From Archilochus colubris (lineage: Eukaryota > Chordata > Aves > Apodiformes > Trochilidae): a stretch of 64,000 nt of DNA. Position 1 is the first letter of the stretch. Every line of letters begins with the position of its first letter. The position numbers and the translations under genes are program-made. Shown here piece by piece: positions 44,901 to 56,839 of this stretch. The stretch is from the NCBI GenBank assembly GCA_023079485.1, contig CM041104.1:1055676-1119675 (forward strand), written 5' to 3'. The notes under the pieces are model-generated. The model ran no database searches and was not told the origin of the DNA. It was given only the letters and a program-made list of their open reading frames with translations.

Positions 44901-47900
44901 TGTGTGCTCAATTTAGACATTAAAAATAGCCCTGAGTCTAGCTAGCAACCTGGGAGACCCATCTGATGATGTGTCCATCACTCATGCTGCAGAAGACATG
45001 GTGAGGTAGGTCTGAGGCTGGCAGGGATGGTGACAAGTTGTGTGGTTTGGGAAGAATTCATGGGTTTGTTCCTTTCAGTGCACAGGGAAACTTAAGGAAA
45101 TGTCAGTCCTTGAGTGTCCTCCTAGGGCTCATGCTTTCACAAGGATCACAGCTTATATCATAGGGATGTGGTGATGTGCAGGAGAGCCCACCCTGGGGCT
45201 CCAGCCATGTTTTGCCATGGTTGGTGGCCAGAGCTGGACCTGACTTGCCCTCCTGATGGAGAACTGGCACTCAGCCAGGTGCTGCCACCCCTAGTCCATG
45301 GGGGTGAGTTCAGCACTGCAGAGAGCTGGGATGTCCCCAGCCTCTGTGCAGACTGGGCCATCTGTATCCATCCATGGGCTGAACTGCAGGAGCTCTCTGT
45401 CCTCAGTGTCCATCCCTCAGTGTCCAGTAGCTGTGTAGGTGTATTCCCAACAAGAGAGCAAGAGATGTTTGGCTTCCTGGGCTCATGGCTTTCTGTCCTC
45501 TTTCCCTCCCTCATCACTGAAGCAAATCAGAAGCTGATGCCCTGCGCCAGCTGATCAATGACTCTCAGCCCTTCTCCTCTGACCTCCATGTGCCTCACTT
45601 CTCCATGGAGAGTGGACCCACAGCTAGCCAGGTCCTTGTCATGGGACCTGATGACTTCATTGTTGCTGTTGTAAGGTAAAAGATTTACTTCTTCCCTCCA
45701 TAATGTACTCAGAAGGTGGGAGCAGGGAGAACAAAGCAGGTTCAGGAGGACAGGATGGGACCATTCCTGGAGCATCTGGGCTGCCCTGTCCCAGTTATTC
45801 TGACAATCAGATGGATGGGAAGGTGGGGTGGAGATGTGTGAGCTGATGCTGCCCTATAGAAATGTGTCTGGATTGGCCTGAACCCACTCCCTGGACAAGA
45901 GGTGGTGGCCAAATTTGAGGACTGATGGGAGCATGGAGGCAGATCAGCTAAAGGGAAATCCTTAAACACAGAAAGGTCCTGACTTGCTGTCACCTGCATG
46001 GTTCCTGCCCCTAAGGGTGTGTAGATTATCTCTCACCATGTCCCTAAAGATCTAAGAAAGAGTCTCTGAAGCCAATATGGGACAGAAGATTGGAGTCCTG
46101 AATCCCTAAAGGTGTACAGTAAATTTCTGGGAGGATTTTTATGAGATTTCTTTGTGTTTCTTTTCAGCTCTTTGAATCGTCCCTTTGGCAGTGGAATAAT
46201 AACACCCTCTGGAGTCCTCCTGAACAGCCAGATGTTGGACTTCTCCTGGCAAAACAAAACAATGAACAGCTCCATTCCCAGACCGGTAATGAATGACATG
46301 ACAGATTCTTTATTTGAGCTGTCTGTACCTATTTTTTTTAAAAAAATTATTCTCATCCCCACAACAGGGAAGCTCTTTAATGCCTTGTTAATAACTGAGA
46401 GACAGCTGTCTGCAGAAAGCTCCTGTCTTTTCACTGTGTGAGCCACTGAAACAGAGTAAACAGAAAGCTTCACGTGTATCAGTGATCTTTCTAATGCAGT
46501 TTTACCAAATGATGCTGCACATCTCACCTGCCTATTTTCCCTGCTGTCTAGAGGCACTTTAAAGCAACTTTCCTTTTCTCTGGACTTGAATTAAGGACTG
46601 TCTGTGAATTGCAGCTGTGGAGGTTTAAAAAATAACATATAATAAAGAAAAATCTTCATGCTTTGGAGAGAAACATTTACAGGCCAGTACTAATGGCTTC
46701 CAGTGCTACCTTGTTGTTTCTTCTTGATATGTGTTATAAAAACATCCCACTTGCTGGGTTGGGACTTTAGAAGTGGGTGAAGGGCTCCCTGTAATGGGGT
46801 GGATCCTGTTAACATCAGAGAGCATTAGCACAGAAGTGAGGATGTCAGCCTTGTAAAACTCCATCAGTGCAATCGCTGGCTGTAGCATAAAGAGTAAGAA
46901 ATTAACCCGAGCAAGCAGAACACCAGCAAAGCTTTGTTCAGCTTGTTGGAATTCTCTGGGATGTCTTTTCTCCAACTGCAGCAAAACCTCATCCGGCCTC
47001 GCAGGCGGCCGCTCTCCTTCCTGCTGCCCACCATCGTGAGACCCTCCGAGGGGATGTGTGGCACCTACCTGTGTCTGGGAGCAAACAGTGGGGACAAAGC
47101 CTTGAGCAGCATCGTGCAGGTCAGTGCTGTGTCCAGGCACTGGTACCCTGAGGAGTTCAGTGCTGAGCAGGGTCCCCCCCTGCAGCACAGAGTTCCTGTT
47201 CCAAACGTCCCAGGCTGTGCTGAAACTGGTGGCCAGAGGATTGCCAGTTCAGTCTTGGATCTCCCCATTCCCACATGTTTGGTTTTTCAAACCTTTAAGA
47301 GCTACCCATTTACTTCTCTTGCACCTTTCCTGGTGGCAGCCCTCATATTTGTGGGGGAAAAGCCTCCTGACAAAATCTCTAGTGGCTTTGTGTCATCCTA
47401 ATACCTGCTCAAAGCTTGTCTTAAGTATCATGATGAAAAAAAAAAAAAAAAAAGAATATTTTGTATTCAGAGAACTTCAGGAGACTGGCAGCCTTTTAAC
47501 CCTTTTCCCTATGAAAAGCTCCTTTTAGAGCATTCCCAACTCAGTCCCTCTCTGCTCAGCACTCTCTATAATTTGGGCAGCTCCTCCTCATTTATGATTT
47601 GTAATGAGGTGGAGTACATGCATGTAGCTTGATGCATGCAGAGCAGCAGGGCATTGCTAAAACAACAGGCACAACTGAAATTGGCTCCCATTCTCCTTAC
47701 CTTTTGGAGGGTAAATTCAGAGCAAAACTAAAGCCAAAAATTGGTTCCTAACACTTTGCTTGGAGAAGTCATATGCAGCTTTTGGCTGTGACAAACACAT
47801 ATTTAGAGATGACCTTGTGTTCCAGACACACAGCTCTCCTAATTTAGCAGGAACAATATGACAAAAAGTCTGCATGATCCTGAAAAGGTTCTGCTCACCA

Positions 47901-49882
47901 ATAACAAACAGGACACAACTCCAGGGTCTCTTGTGTGTGCCAAACCCTGCCTTAGATCATGCAAGCTGGGTAAATGGTTCCAAGTTGTCTTCATCTGCTG
48001 TATCTGCAGATGTTGAAAGACACAAATGATCTGGAAGTTGGGTTTACCTGTTCTCATGATTTTTTTTTTATTATTATTTTTGAGGCTCTTTTCTTCTTTT
48101 GCAGGTTTTGGTAAATGTTTTAACACTGAACAAGAATCTGAGTGAAAGTTTGTCACTTGGTCGACTTCACCCCCAGCTTCAGTCCAACACCTTGCAGGTT
48201 GACAGTGAGTATGGGCACTGGTATGGTGCAGCCTACAAGTGTGGCCTCTTTAGAAAAGGAGCAGGATTTTCTTGGCACACTTCTGTGGAAGTGTGACAGC
48301 CCAGTGGACAGCTCAAGAAGTTCTAGGGTGGCAAGTGGGTGGAGAGGGGCTTGTGGAAAAGGTTTCAGATTAGCTTCTTCAAAGCTTGGAGTTTTTGCTG
48401 AGCTGTGGCTGCTCCCCCTTGTCTTGGGAATGCTCCCTCCCTGCCCCCTCCACACCACCTGTCCACCCTCTCTCTTTCAGGTGCTTCTTTCCAACCTTCC
48501 CTCCATCCCATCTCACTTCCTGGTAGCAGCCTTGTTGTGTCCTTAAAACCTTTGGGCAATATGGGGTTACAACACTGAGGATATCCAAATAAACAAGCTT
48601 GCAACCTCAGGTTCACCCTAAGATAGGTGATGAGGGCTGGCACCTCTTCCCACACTTTTTTATCACTGCCATAAGTGATACCATTTCACCTCCCAGTACA
48701 TGTCCCTTAGCTCCACCAGCTGGGGAGAAGACAAGGCTTATGGCACAGCTTGTGGCTCTCCAGGTTGTGGCTGGAAATGCAGCACCAGTGCTGGTGCTCT
48801 GGAGACTGCAGTGCCAGCTCTTGTTCTGGTTGTTTCAAGTCTTGGTCTATTTGGTGTTTTCCACAAAGCCCCATACCTTACCAGAATGAATCATAATTGA
48901 AATTTAGGTCTCATTTCACATAAAGGAGCCAAAGTTTCCAAGCCTTCGGGTTCCAGAGGAAAATCAAAAAAATGTCTGTCAAGTGTGACCTGCAGGCTTG
49001 GAAACTAAGAATGCAAATCTTCAAAAGGTTCTAATTTGTGTGTTCCAACATTTGGTATCAACAAGATCTATGCAATTTATCTGCAATGTATGTAGCTTAA
49101 ACAGCTACAAGGACTTTGTCCAGATGCATCCTCAGCTTCATGTCCTCAGGCACTTCTATTCATACAGAAATTATGAAACACTTGATGAACAAAGTAAAAG
49201 CAGGAGAGCAAGCAGCCTCAGGTAGATGGCTGGAAGATGAAGACAAATGTGAAGGGGAAGTTGGAGGCCTCACCACAAAGCTTGTCAGCTTGTTTTACTA
49301 CCATTCGTTCTGAGCTGCCTTGCATCTTATTTTGCCTAACAACTGTTAATACTGTTAATTATAACTGAGCTCTTAAGAGCAGGGACTGCCTGGTGTTCTA
49401 TAAGCAGAGTAACTACAATAGCTGCCAACCATGGCTTTTCCACTTTCCCAAAGAGAAGGATCTTCTACATCTCTAAAATTCCCTGGATTCCCCCATTTCC
49501 TCACGACACAAACACTGCCCAAGGAGCCTTTGCTGCTGAGAGGTGCAAGTTGGCCCCTTGGGGCAGGGAGCCCCTCAGCCCTCCCTATCTGGGATCCCTT
49601 TGGAAGGGGCTGCAGGCAGTTTCCATCACACTGGAGATCCCAACAGGGTGAGGACAGAGCTTTCTGTCAAAGGCTTTGATGGTTTCCATGACAAACTCCT
49701 CTTTTGAAATCCCTACAGGTGAGTTTCCTGAAGAAGATATCGAATTTCTTGTAGCCAGGGGCTATCAAGTGGATAAAATCAAAGTGGTCTCCTTAGTGCA
49801 TGGAGCCAGGAGAACCAACAGCTTCATCATTGGCCTGAAGGACCCCAGGAGTGTGGATGCTGCTGGAGCCACAATCTTGTAG
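32430..49882 (+). CDS. GGT7: GGT7, gamma-glutamyltransferase 7 (divergent, type II membrane protein)
   Basis: Divergent member of the gamma-glutamyltransferase family, whose active members cleave glutathione at the cell surface after self-cleavage into two chains. Exons: 32430-32616, 35408-35634, 36980-37131, 38105-38219, 38694-38761, 39367-39440, 39794-39987, 42201-42288, 43321-43448, 44917-45005, 45523-45675, 46168-46285, 46982-47119, 48105-48204, 49719-49882. All introns are GT-AG, every phase fits, and the product is 664 aa (human 662). A cytosolic N-tail with SPVDYMSITSFPRLPE precedes one membrane anchor at about 110-134. The substrate-carboxylate arginine (FRE, R209), GVPGM and the presumed self-cleavage Thr474 (GPTASQ) are present. 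Lumenal N-glycosylation sequons include NLT, NYS, NIT, NKT and NLS. It ends AAGATIL as in mammals. Two ATGs (32430, 32436) both have good contexts; the first is used here. Confidence 0.97.
32617..35407 (+). other. GGT7: GGT7 intron 1
   Basis: 2.8-kb intron beginning in the promoter island. No transposon or further exon was recognised; open frames near its 5' end are GC-driven. Confidence 0.9.
35635..36979 (+). other. GGT7: GGT7 intron 2
   Basis: 1.3-kb intron following the transmembrane exon. Nothing recognisable apart from ordinary unique sequence. Confidence 0.9.
37132..38104 (+). other. GGT7: GGT7 intron 3
   Basis: 1.0-kb intron whose 3' end is formed by a 55-bp tandem duplication carrying the splice acceptor (separate entry). 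Confidence 0.9.
38006..38115 (+). repeat. GGT7: 55-bp tandem duplication copying the GGT7 exon 4 splice acceptor
   Basis: Units 38006-38060 and 38061-38115 are identical except for one base (GCAGGGCTGG against GCAGGGGTGG). Each contains CCCATCTCCCTGCAG, so there are two equivalent 3' splice sites, AG at 38048-38049 and AG at 38103-38104. The downstream one preserves the GGGGVML reading frame; the upstream one would add 55 nt, shift the frame and reach TGA within about 27 codons. Confidence 0.95.
38220..39793 (+). other. GGT7: GGT7 introns 4, 5 and 6
   Basis: Short introns 38220-38693, 38762-39366 and 39441-39793 around the two small exons encoding the GVPGM-HQAHQLHGR-LPWSKLL and GFNVTQDL segments. 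No repeats or RNA genes recognised. Confidence 0.9.
39988..42200 (+). other. GGT7: GGT7 intron 7
   Basis: 2.2-kb intron, the second largest of the gene. Only a small imperfect CAACCTTTAACA repeat near 41876-41920 was noticed. Confidence 0.9.
42289..43320 (+). other. GGT7: GGT7 intron 8
   Basis: 1.0-kb intron; its last ~290 bp are a CR1 fragment followed by only about 35 bp of pyrimidine-rich sequence before exon 9. Confidence 0.9.
43030..43288 (+). mobile_element. CR1 LINE 3' end abutting GGT7 exon 9
   Basis: Recognised by GAGAAGAATTTCTTTACTGT, AACTGGCTGCCCAGAGAGGT, GACCTGATGATCTTCAGAAG and CCCTTCCAACACC, ending in TTCTGTGATTCTGTGA. Similarity probably extends some way to the left (from about 42955). 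It is diverged, hence old, and sense to GGT7. Confidence 0.88.
43449..46981 (+). other. GGT7: GGT7 introns 9 to 12
   Basis: Introns 43449-44916, 45006-45522, 45676-46167 and 46286-46981, separating the exons that carry the presumed catalytic threonine block. A CT-rich tract (TCTTTCTCTC-type) forms the polypyrimidine tract of exon 10. Nothing else recognisable. Confidence 0.9.
47120..49718 (+). other. GGT7: GGT7 introns 13 and 14
   Basis: Introns 47120-48104 and 48205-49718. The first carries an 18-base poly-A run at 47436-47453. Intron 14 begins GTGAGT and exon 15 begins GTGAG, so the junction is flanked by a short direct repeat; the codon split gives Ser-Glu-Phe as in human. Confidence 0.9.
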
Positions 49883-50130
49883 CCCCTCCCAGACATCGTG
49901 TTGGCTGAACAAGACTTTAGAGAAGTCAACCCCAGTGATGTGCATGTTCTGAATGTCCCTCCTCCAGCCCCAGACTGGGTTCCCCTGCATACACACTGCT
50001 GAGCAGAATGCCTGGACCACACCAGAGGGGTTAGCAGCACCAACACACAGCTCTCTAATTTATATTTTATTTTAAAATTATTTGAATCGCAAGCACCCCA
50101 GTCCTCATTAAAGCCTACAAGGAGCACACT
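49883..50130 (+). other. GGT7: GGT7 3' untranslated region
   Basis: Short AT-richer tail with ATTAAA at 50107-50112, the first plausible polyadenylation signal. An AATAAA at 52116-52121 could end a longer transcript. Confidence 0.5.
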
Positions 50131-52279
50131 TTTCTTTTGACAGAGTCTTGCTGATAATTTCAGTCTTCTCAAAAAGCCCAACTTTAGCCAGCATCTTGAT
50201 TTTAGTAAGCAGGAACATGAGCAAGTGAAAAAAACCCCAAAACAAGTAGGGATGGTACTGTCACCTTCATCTCCATGGCTTTCCCAAGTTCATTCTTTGC
50301 CTCTTGTATAAGCCAGTAATTAATGCAGCCTAATGCATTAGTTTGTGGGTGCATGTAGCTGGGATATCAGGGAGTCCTTTCACACCCTGGAGGGGCCAGC
50401 TGGTTTTTACCAATGTGCAGTCTCCTGTTTTGGTTTCTTTTCTCCCATTGCTGCACACCTTGAACTTTGGGGGCAAATCTTTCAAATCAGCTGGCTGTGT
50501 AGTCTGATTTTGTAACCAGAACCATGGTTTTCAACTTCTAAGAACTCATAGACCCACCCAATGGTTTTCTCACAGAGGTTCAGCTTCCTCCATGGTGAAT
50601 TTAAGCTTAGTGGGAATGATCTTAATTTTCTCAGATACTCTTTGGAGATATCTTACTGGTACTGCACTCACTTCTAAAAAGTGACCCACTTCAGACCATG
50701 GACTGAAAACCACAGGGAGATCATTTAGTCAGGTTCAGGGTGCTCTTTACACTGCCTTATCCCAGTCTGCTCTGAAAGCCTGAACCATGGAATCCCAGCA
50801 GAGAGGCTCGGGATATTCTGCTTACCTAATTCACACTTGTGCTTCAGCTCCATCTTTTGATACTGGTGGATCTATTGGAAAAGCTGTGAAAGAGAAGGTA
50901 CAAAAACCCTCCCAGAACTACTGGAATGATTCTCTGTCCACACCATGTAGTGCAAATATAAGAATACTTCCACAATTCTTGGCTGAAATAGTGTGAAGAA
51001 CTAGCACATCAGACAGCTGCACCACTTCCTTCAAGCCACACTTGAGCATTTCCTTCTGCTTTCACTCCCAACTCAGACACCTGGCACTTAAATATTCTGG
51101 AACTTTATCATTTTCTGCTGTTTAAAATGGGACAATTTCCCTCATGGTGCAAATGCACCTCTGGCCACTGTATTTATATATCTCTGCTTATGTTGATCTT
51201 TCATTTGATGGTTACAATGGTCACCCCCAGCCTTCCTCCTGAGGGACCCTGTGTCACCCTGAGCTCCTTCTGACTCCCACTGCTGTCTGACATCTCCTAT
51301 GAAGCCCCTGGGATGCTCAGGGCACCACAGCAGAATATTGTTCCTGCCACCTGCCAGGAGAGGGTCTCAAAGCATCTCAGGGGAGGCCTTGCACACTGCA
51401 CAAGGAGGGACAGAGAGGCTTTTGTGCTCCCATGAAGTGCAGCCACGGGTGAGAAGAGCAGAGCAGGTACCAGGAGCAGACAGGAGCATGGGCAGGATTC
51501 TCTGTTACCCATGGCCTCAGCTGAGAGACAGGAGAAGGACAGTGGTGTCTTTGGGAAGTTGTCTTCTGTGCCACCACACTGCCTGTAGGTAAAGAAGAGA
51601 CTTTCTTCACCAGAGGGATGTCAAATCTATTTATTTATTTTTCTGTTGTCATCATTAGAGTTGGTCAATGCCCAAAGTTGGGAGTGTTAATGAACTTCAT
51701 GTGTTGTGGAGCAGACCTCTCTGGGTTTTGTGGGGAAGAGGGAGGCAGTTCTGTGCTTTGAATCCCACTGCTGGAAATGGGGGACTTTCTGAGAGGGTAC
51801 AGCAGTGATCTGTCACTTGGGCATGGAGCCACTTCTGTTTCAAGAAAAGAGAAAATATAAAATTGGAAGATGGAATTAGGTCCCTGGGTCATGGCAAAGA
51901 GAAGGAAAGATGTTTTGAATTATTTCCCATTTTCTCTGTTTAAGAATGGCATCAGTTTAGAACAGATGTATTTGATACAGAAACTTTTAATCTGCTAATT
52001 GGCCCAGTGTCTGATACTTTGAGTGCTTCTGTTGTGATGAGATCTGATTAATTTAATGTAAGGTGCCAAGAAACACCCAATGTTTCCTTCTGTACAGGTG
52101 AGATAGACATTGTGGAATAAAGGGTGATGCTCTGGAGATGTGTGTGTGCTGTGTGACTGCATTGATTTCAGCTATTGCTAATGTCCCACAGCTCTGAAGC
52201 AGAATTGGTCCTGAAACTTTGATATGAAAGTGTCAGAACACAAAAGAAAGATTTTTTTTTTAAAGGAACAATATAAAAC

Positions 52280-52768
52280 GGAAAGGAAGGAAAGGAAGGA
52301 AAGGAAGGAAAGGAAGGAAAGGAAGGAAAGGAAGGAAGGAAGGAAGGAAGGAAGGAAGGAAGGAAGGAAGGAAGGAAGGAAGGAAGGAAGGAAGGAAGGA
52401 AGGAAGGAAGGAAGGAAGGAAGGAAGGAAGGAAGGAAGGAAGGAAGGAAGGAAGGAAGGAAGGAAGGAAGGAAGGAAGGAAGGAAGGAAGGAAGGAAGGA
52501 AGGAAGGAAGGAAGGAAGGAAGGAAGGAAGGAAGGAAGGAAGGAAGGAAGGAAGGAAGGAAGGAAGGAAGGAAGGAAGGAAGGAAGGAAGGAAGGAAGGA
52601 AGGAAGGAAGGAAGGAAGGAAGGAAGGGAAGGAAGGAAGGAAGGAAGGAAGGAAGGAAGAAGGAAGGAAGGAAGGAAGGAAGGAAGGAAGGAAGGAAGGA
52701 AGGAAGGAAGGAAGGAAGGAAGGAAGGAAGGAAGGAAGGAAGGAAGGAAGGAAGGAAGGGAAAAAGAG

Positions 52769-52863
<95 letters not shown>

Positions 52864-52886
52864 GAAAGAAAGAAAGAAAGAAAGAA
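52280..52886. repeat. 607-bp uninterrupted purine microsatellite, (GGAAAGGAA)n-(GGAA)n-(GAAA)n
   Basis: Every base on the plus strand is A or G. It starts with 9-bp GGAAAGGAA units (to about 52330), continues as GGAA tetramers with two small slips near 52626 and 52659, and ends as GAAA tetramers from about 52760. The KEGRKEGR-type open frame across it is a repeat artefact. GGAA arrays are known ETS-factor targets and long purine tracts can form triplex DNA. Confidence 0.99.
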
Positions 52887-54035
52887 CAGAAAAAGCCTTT
52901 GCCAGATGTGACTGTTATGACCTGGATGTGATCACCTTGTCTCTGCCCATGTTTACATTGCTCCCCATGGACACACAGAGGGATAAGCTGGAGACAGGCT
53001 CTACTTCCATGTGTCAGCTCAACTCCTCAGTATTTTCCCCAAAGCCTGGAGGCTATTCCTGAGCACAGCTCCCAAGCTCTGGCTCCCACTGCTCCCCACG
53101 TGTGCTCAGTCCTGCTGCTGTGTGCAAAAGCCTGCAGGAGGAGGGATGGGGGAGAAGCCAGGAATGAGGATGCTCATGCCCCCTTGGCTTTGCAGGTTTG
53201 TTCTGGGCATCAGGAGTGGCTGGAGGCTGCAGTGCTCCCAGCTGGATGGGGCAGGTGCTGGGGGTCCCCTCAATGCCATGAGAGCAGCTGCAGTTTGTGT
53301 GTGTCCTGCTTTCTGCTGCTGAGATCGGGGCTGCCAGGGCGGGGTGAGGCAGAGCAAACACCTCCAGGGCAGCAGCTCTGGGTCCCCCATCCCTGGGGCC
53401 TTGAGGGGTGCTCTCAGAGGGGTCCCTCAGACGGGGCAGTGAGTCCCAAAGTGCCTGTTCAGTGCTGGCTGCTTGGCTCCTGCCAGGGCAGGAGGGACCC
53501 TCCAGGTGGGTGCTGGGTCCCTCCCAGCTGGACCATCTCAGAGCTTCCTTGCACTGCTGCACATCCCTGGCCTTCCATGGACTGATCCCAGACACTGGCT
53601 CACTGGAGAGAAAGGGAACACTGAGATGAACACCCTGAGATGCAACCTGCATCCCTGTCATGAGCACATCACAAACACTGAAAATGTTTTAAAGTTTTGC
53701 AAAGAATCAGGTGGGTCAGGAAGAGCTCCTGTGGCACCCAGGTATTTTTATCACAGTAGTTTTGGAAAGATCTTCCATGCTTCAGTGATTCCTGTCTGCA
53801 AGCTAGCCAGAGAAAAGGGAGCAGAGATGGTTTTATGAGAGGCAGAACCTTCTCTAAAACTGAAACACATCCATGCAGGGGGTAGAAAATCCTGTGGCAC
53901 AGGAGCACTCAAGCAGTGGATCAGGCTGCCCAGGAAGGGCCTTCCAGTGGCCACAGCATTTTTAGATGCACACTCTCAGTTTCACAAAACCCACAGATCA
54001 GAAGTGATTGTGACTGCAAGGCAACACATCTTCTT

Positions 54036-54478
54036 CCTTAGAATCATAGAATCACAGAATCATAGAATTGGCTGGGTTGGAAGGGACCTCAGAGATCATT
54101 GAGTCCAACCCTTGAACCACCGTTGTGGTTGCTAGACCATGGCACTGAGTGCCACATCCAGTCTCTTTTTAAATACCTCCAGACACGGAGAATCCACTAC
54201 TTCCCTGGGCAGCCCATTCCAATGCCTGATCACCCTCTCCAGAAAGAAATTCTTTCTCATCTCCAACCTAAACCTCCCTGGCACAACTTGAGACCCTGCC
54301 CTCTTGTCTTGCTGAGAGTTGCCTGGGAAAAGAGCCCAACCCCCCCCTGGCTCCAACCTCCTTTCAGGGAGTTGGAGAGAGTGATGAGGTCTCCCCTGAG
54401 CCTCCTCTTCTCCAGCCTCAACACCCCCAGCTCCCTCAGCCTCTCCTCATAGGGTCTGTGCTCGAGTCCCTTCACCGA
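54036..54478 (-). mobile_element. CR1 LINE 3' portion, same subfamily as 10655 and 29750 copies
   Basis: Starts with three tandem octamers (GAATCATAGAATCACAGAAT) and runs back through GGCTGGGTTGGAAGGGACCT, ATGGCACTGAGTGCCACATC, CAGACACGGAGAATCCACTA and TTCTCCAGCCTCAACACCCC. About 440 bp, 5'-truncated. Confidence 0.95.
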
Positions 54479-54647
54479 GTTCCTTCACTCTAAGTGAGCA
54501 TCATACTGCTTATGAGAGAAATTATTTTGTTCAAGTCATTGTATAATATCTAGGTTTGGAAAAACTAAAGCTCAGCAGGTCTCTTCCAGCTTTTTCTGTG
54601 TAGTACCTTTCCTTCAGGCACATGGTGTGATTCTTGGGGTGCCCAGC

Positions 54648-54712
54648 ACAGGGACTGAAGTTGGACTTGGGGATCCTGATGTGTCCCTTCCAACCTGACA
54701 GATGATTCTTTG
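54648..54712 (+). mobile_element. CR1 LINE 3'-end scrap
   Basis: GACTTGGGGATCCTGATGTG and CCCTTCCAACCTGACAGATG resemble the last 60 bp of a CR1, just beyond the previous inverted copy. Confidence 0.6.
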
Positions 54713-55194
54713 AAAATAATGTCATAGGAAAATGCATGTAAACATAACTGTAGTCTTGAAAGCCATGGTCTGCAGTGCCTTGCCCTGTTCTGTTTGTGGG
54801 CAATGAAGCAGCTCAGACCCAGCCACCTCTGAGAGCTTTGTGTAGCCCTCATGGTTTCTGCTCTGTAGGCAATGCTGTCCTGGTGTGTGCATTGTTCTGC
54901 AGCAAAGCTTCAGAATCCAACCCAAACTGAGGGCCTGCTCACAGAGGAGCTCCACAGACACAGACTGAGAGGAGCAGTTTAGCCCAAAATGATCTCCTGT
55001 CCTGGTTATGGTGCAGAGCAGCCAGGAGAGGTCTGGAAACACAAACGCTGCAGCACGTGTGTCCAGGCTCTTCGGAAACCTCAGCTCTGGAGGTTTGCTG
55101 TCAGGACTCCCCTGGACACTCTTCCACACCACATCATTCCCTTCTCACCACTGCCAGGTGCCTGCTGGTGTCTGACACACACACTTGAGGTCAG

Positions 55195-55345
55195 GGTGAG
55201 CCCCTGTCCCAGGGTGCCCAGAGAAGCTGTGGCTGCCCCATCCCTGGCAGTGTCTCAGCCCAGGTTGGATGGGGCTTGGAGCACCCTGGGCTGTGGGAGG
55301 TGTCCCTGAGCATGGCAAGGGTGGCACTGGGGGAGCTTTAAGGTT
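55195..55345 (+). mobile_element. CR1 LINE fragment
   Basis: About 150 bp with GAGCCCCTGTCCCAGGGTGC, GCTGTGGCTGCCCCATCCCT and GGTTGGATGGGGCTTGGAG, the same subfamily as the pieces at 8895 and 22835. Confidence 0.88.
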
Positions 55346-56261
55346 CTTTCTTAAGGTGTTTGGAAATCTATTTAGTAACGATCCTCATCTAGAATAGGTA
55401 TGTGCATAATATTACTGTATCTTCTATACTGTACTGACCCTATTAAACAAATTAAAAATCCCAATAGTTAAAAAAGCCAACCAAAATGCTACACATAAAC
55501 CAATCCAAATGTTTTTCTTCCCATGTTCTTCCTCTCATAATGTGCAAAACAACAAAAAGGCAAAAAAGCAAAAAGCAAATTTACTGTTACTGTCTTTCTC
55601 TTGCTTTATGACCTGGCTAATGTCACAAAACCAGTAGGGACTATTTGGTATGAAAATGTCATGTAATATTACTATCATAGCCTTGGGGATGACCTTTAGT
55701 AATTCACCCCAATGTTTGTTGAAATAATACCAAATTAAAAATGAAATAAACCACATTGTACTGTACACACACTTTACACCTTAAGCACAAAAAATAACTA
55801 GTAAAACTAAGACTTAAAAAAAAAAAGAAGTCTTTTGCAAAGGGACTAGAACTGATATTCTCTCATCTTCACTGCCAATCATTAAAGCCAAATTGAAGTT
55901 GGAATTTTAAAAATGAATACTTCTAAGCTCCAATCTCTCCTAGATGCAGACCATGCCTTTCCCTCACTGCAATGAGCAGGATGGCAAACCCACATCCAGT
56001 CCTTCCAGCTCCTGGTCTTCAGAAGAGGCCTCAGAGGGTCCTCAGTCGCATCCTGCCACCCTGGTGTCCCACTGGCTCTACCTTCCCCTCATCTATGCTG
56101 TGACAAAGCTATTTTGAGAGAACAGGGCCTGATTTTAATCATGCAGAGTTTGTTTTGGTCTTTCCCAGCAGTGATCTTCTAGAAGTGTAAGGAAAAGCCA
56201 CCAGAAGGAGCATCCTGCCAAGGACTATGTGGATGTAGGAGGCACCAAGCTGCTCATGAAT

Positions 56262-56540
56262 CATAGAATCACAGAATCACAGAATCAGCTGGGTTGGAAG
56301 GGACCTCAGAGATCCTCAAGTCCAACCCTTGATCCACTCCCCCCGTGGTTCCCAGCCCATGGCACTCAGTGCCACATTCAGTCTCTGCTTAAAAACCTCC
56401 AGACACGGAGAATCCACCCCTTCCCTGGGCAGCCCATCCCAATGCCTGAGCACCCTCTCTGCAAAGAACTTCTTCCTAACATCCAACCTAAACCTCCCCT
56501 GGCACAACTTGAGACCCTGCCCTCTTGTCTTGCTTGCAGC
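56262..56540 (-). mobile_element. CR1 LINE 3' portion
   Basis: Three octamers (AATCATAGAATCACAGAATC), then GCTGGGTTGGAAGGGACCTC, CCATGGCACTCAGTGCCACA and AGACACGGAGAATCCACC, stopping at CCCTCTTGTCTTGC. About 280 bp, 5'-truncated, same young-looking subfamily. Confidence 0.93.
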
Positions 56541-56839
56541 CCCCAGGTGTGAGGGAAGTTATCCCCATGGGACCTCTCCGGGCAGGGTAAGAACTTAGGC
56601 GGCTGGAGGAGATGTCAGTGCAATGTTGTGCTTCCAGGAAACTCAGGTTTTGACAAATAGTGTTGTACTTTTTCTTGTTGGCTGAGGCACAAGAGATGTG
56701 CCCGGGATTCATGTAGATGAGACATGGAAATGCAAGCAAGGAAAAAAACTCAGTGATGGTCTGGCAAGACAAACAGAGCAACATTGCTGAGAAATGGGTG
56801 ATTTTTGGAAGCAGGACCCTGTAGAGAAACAAGATAAAC

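Noticed and set aside
48205..48296. Read-through of GGT7 exon 14 into intron 14 giving an alternative C-terminus
   Set aside because: The exon ends at a perfect GTGAGT donor and the conserved ending is encoded by exon 15; the open run into the intron is short and unrelated.
52224..52931. 235-codon open frame of KEGRKEGR repeats
   Set aside because: It is a translation of the GGAA/GAAA microsatellite with no other protein-like content.
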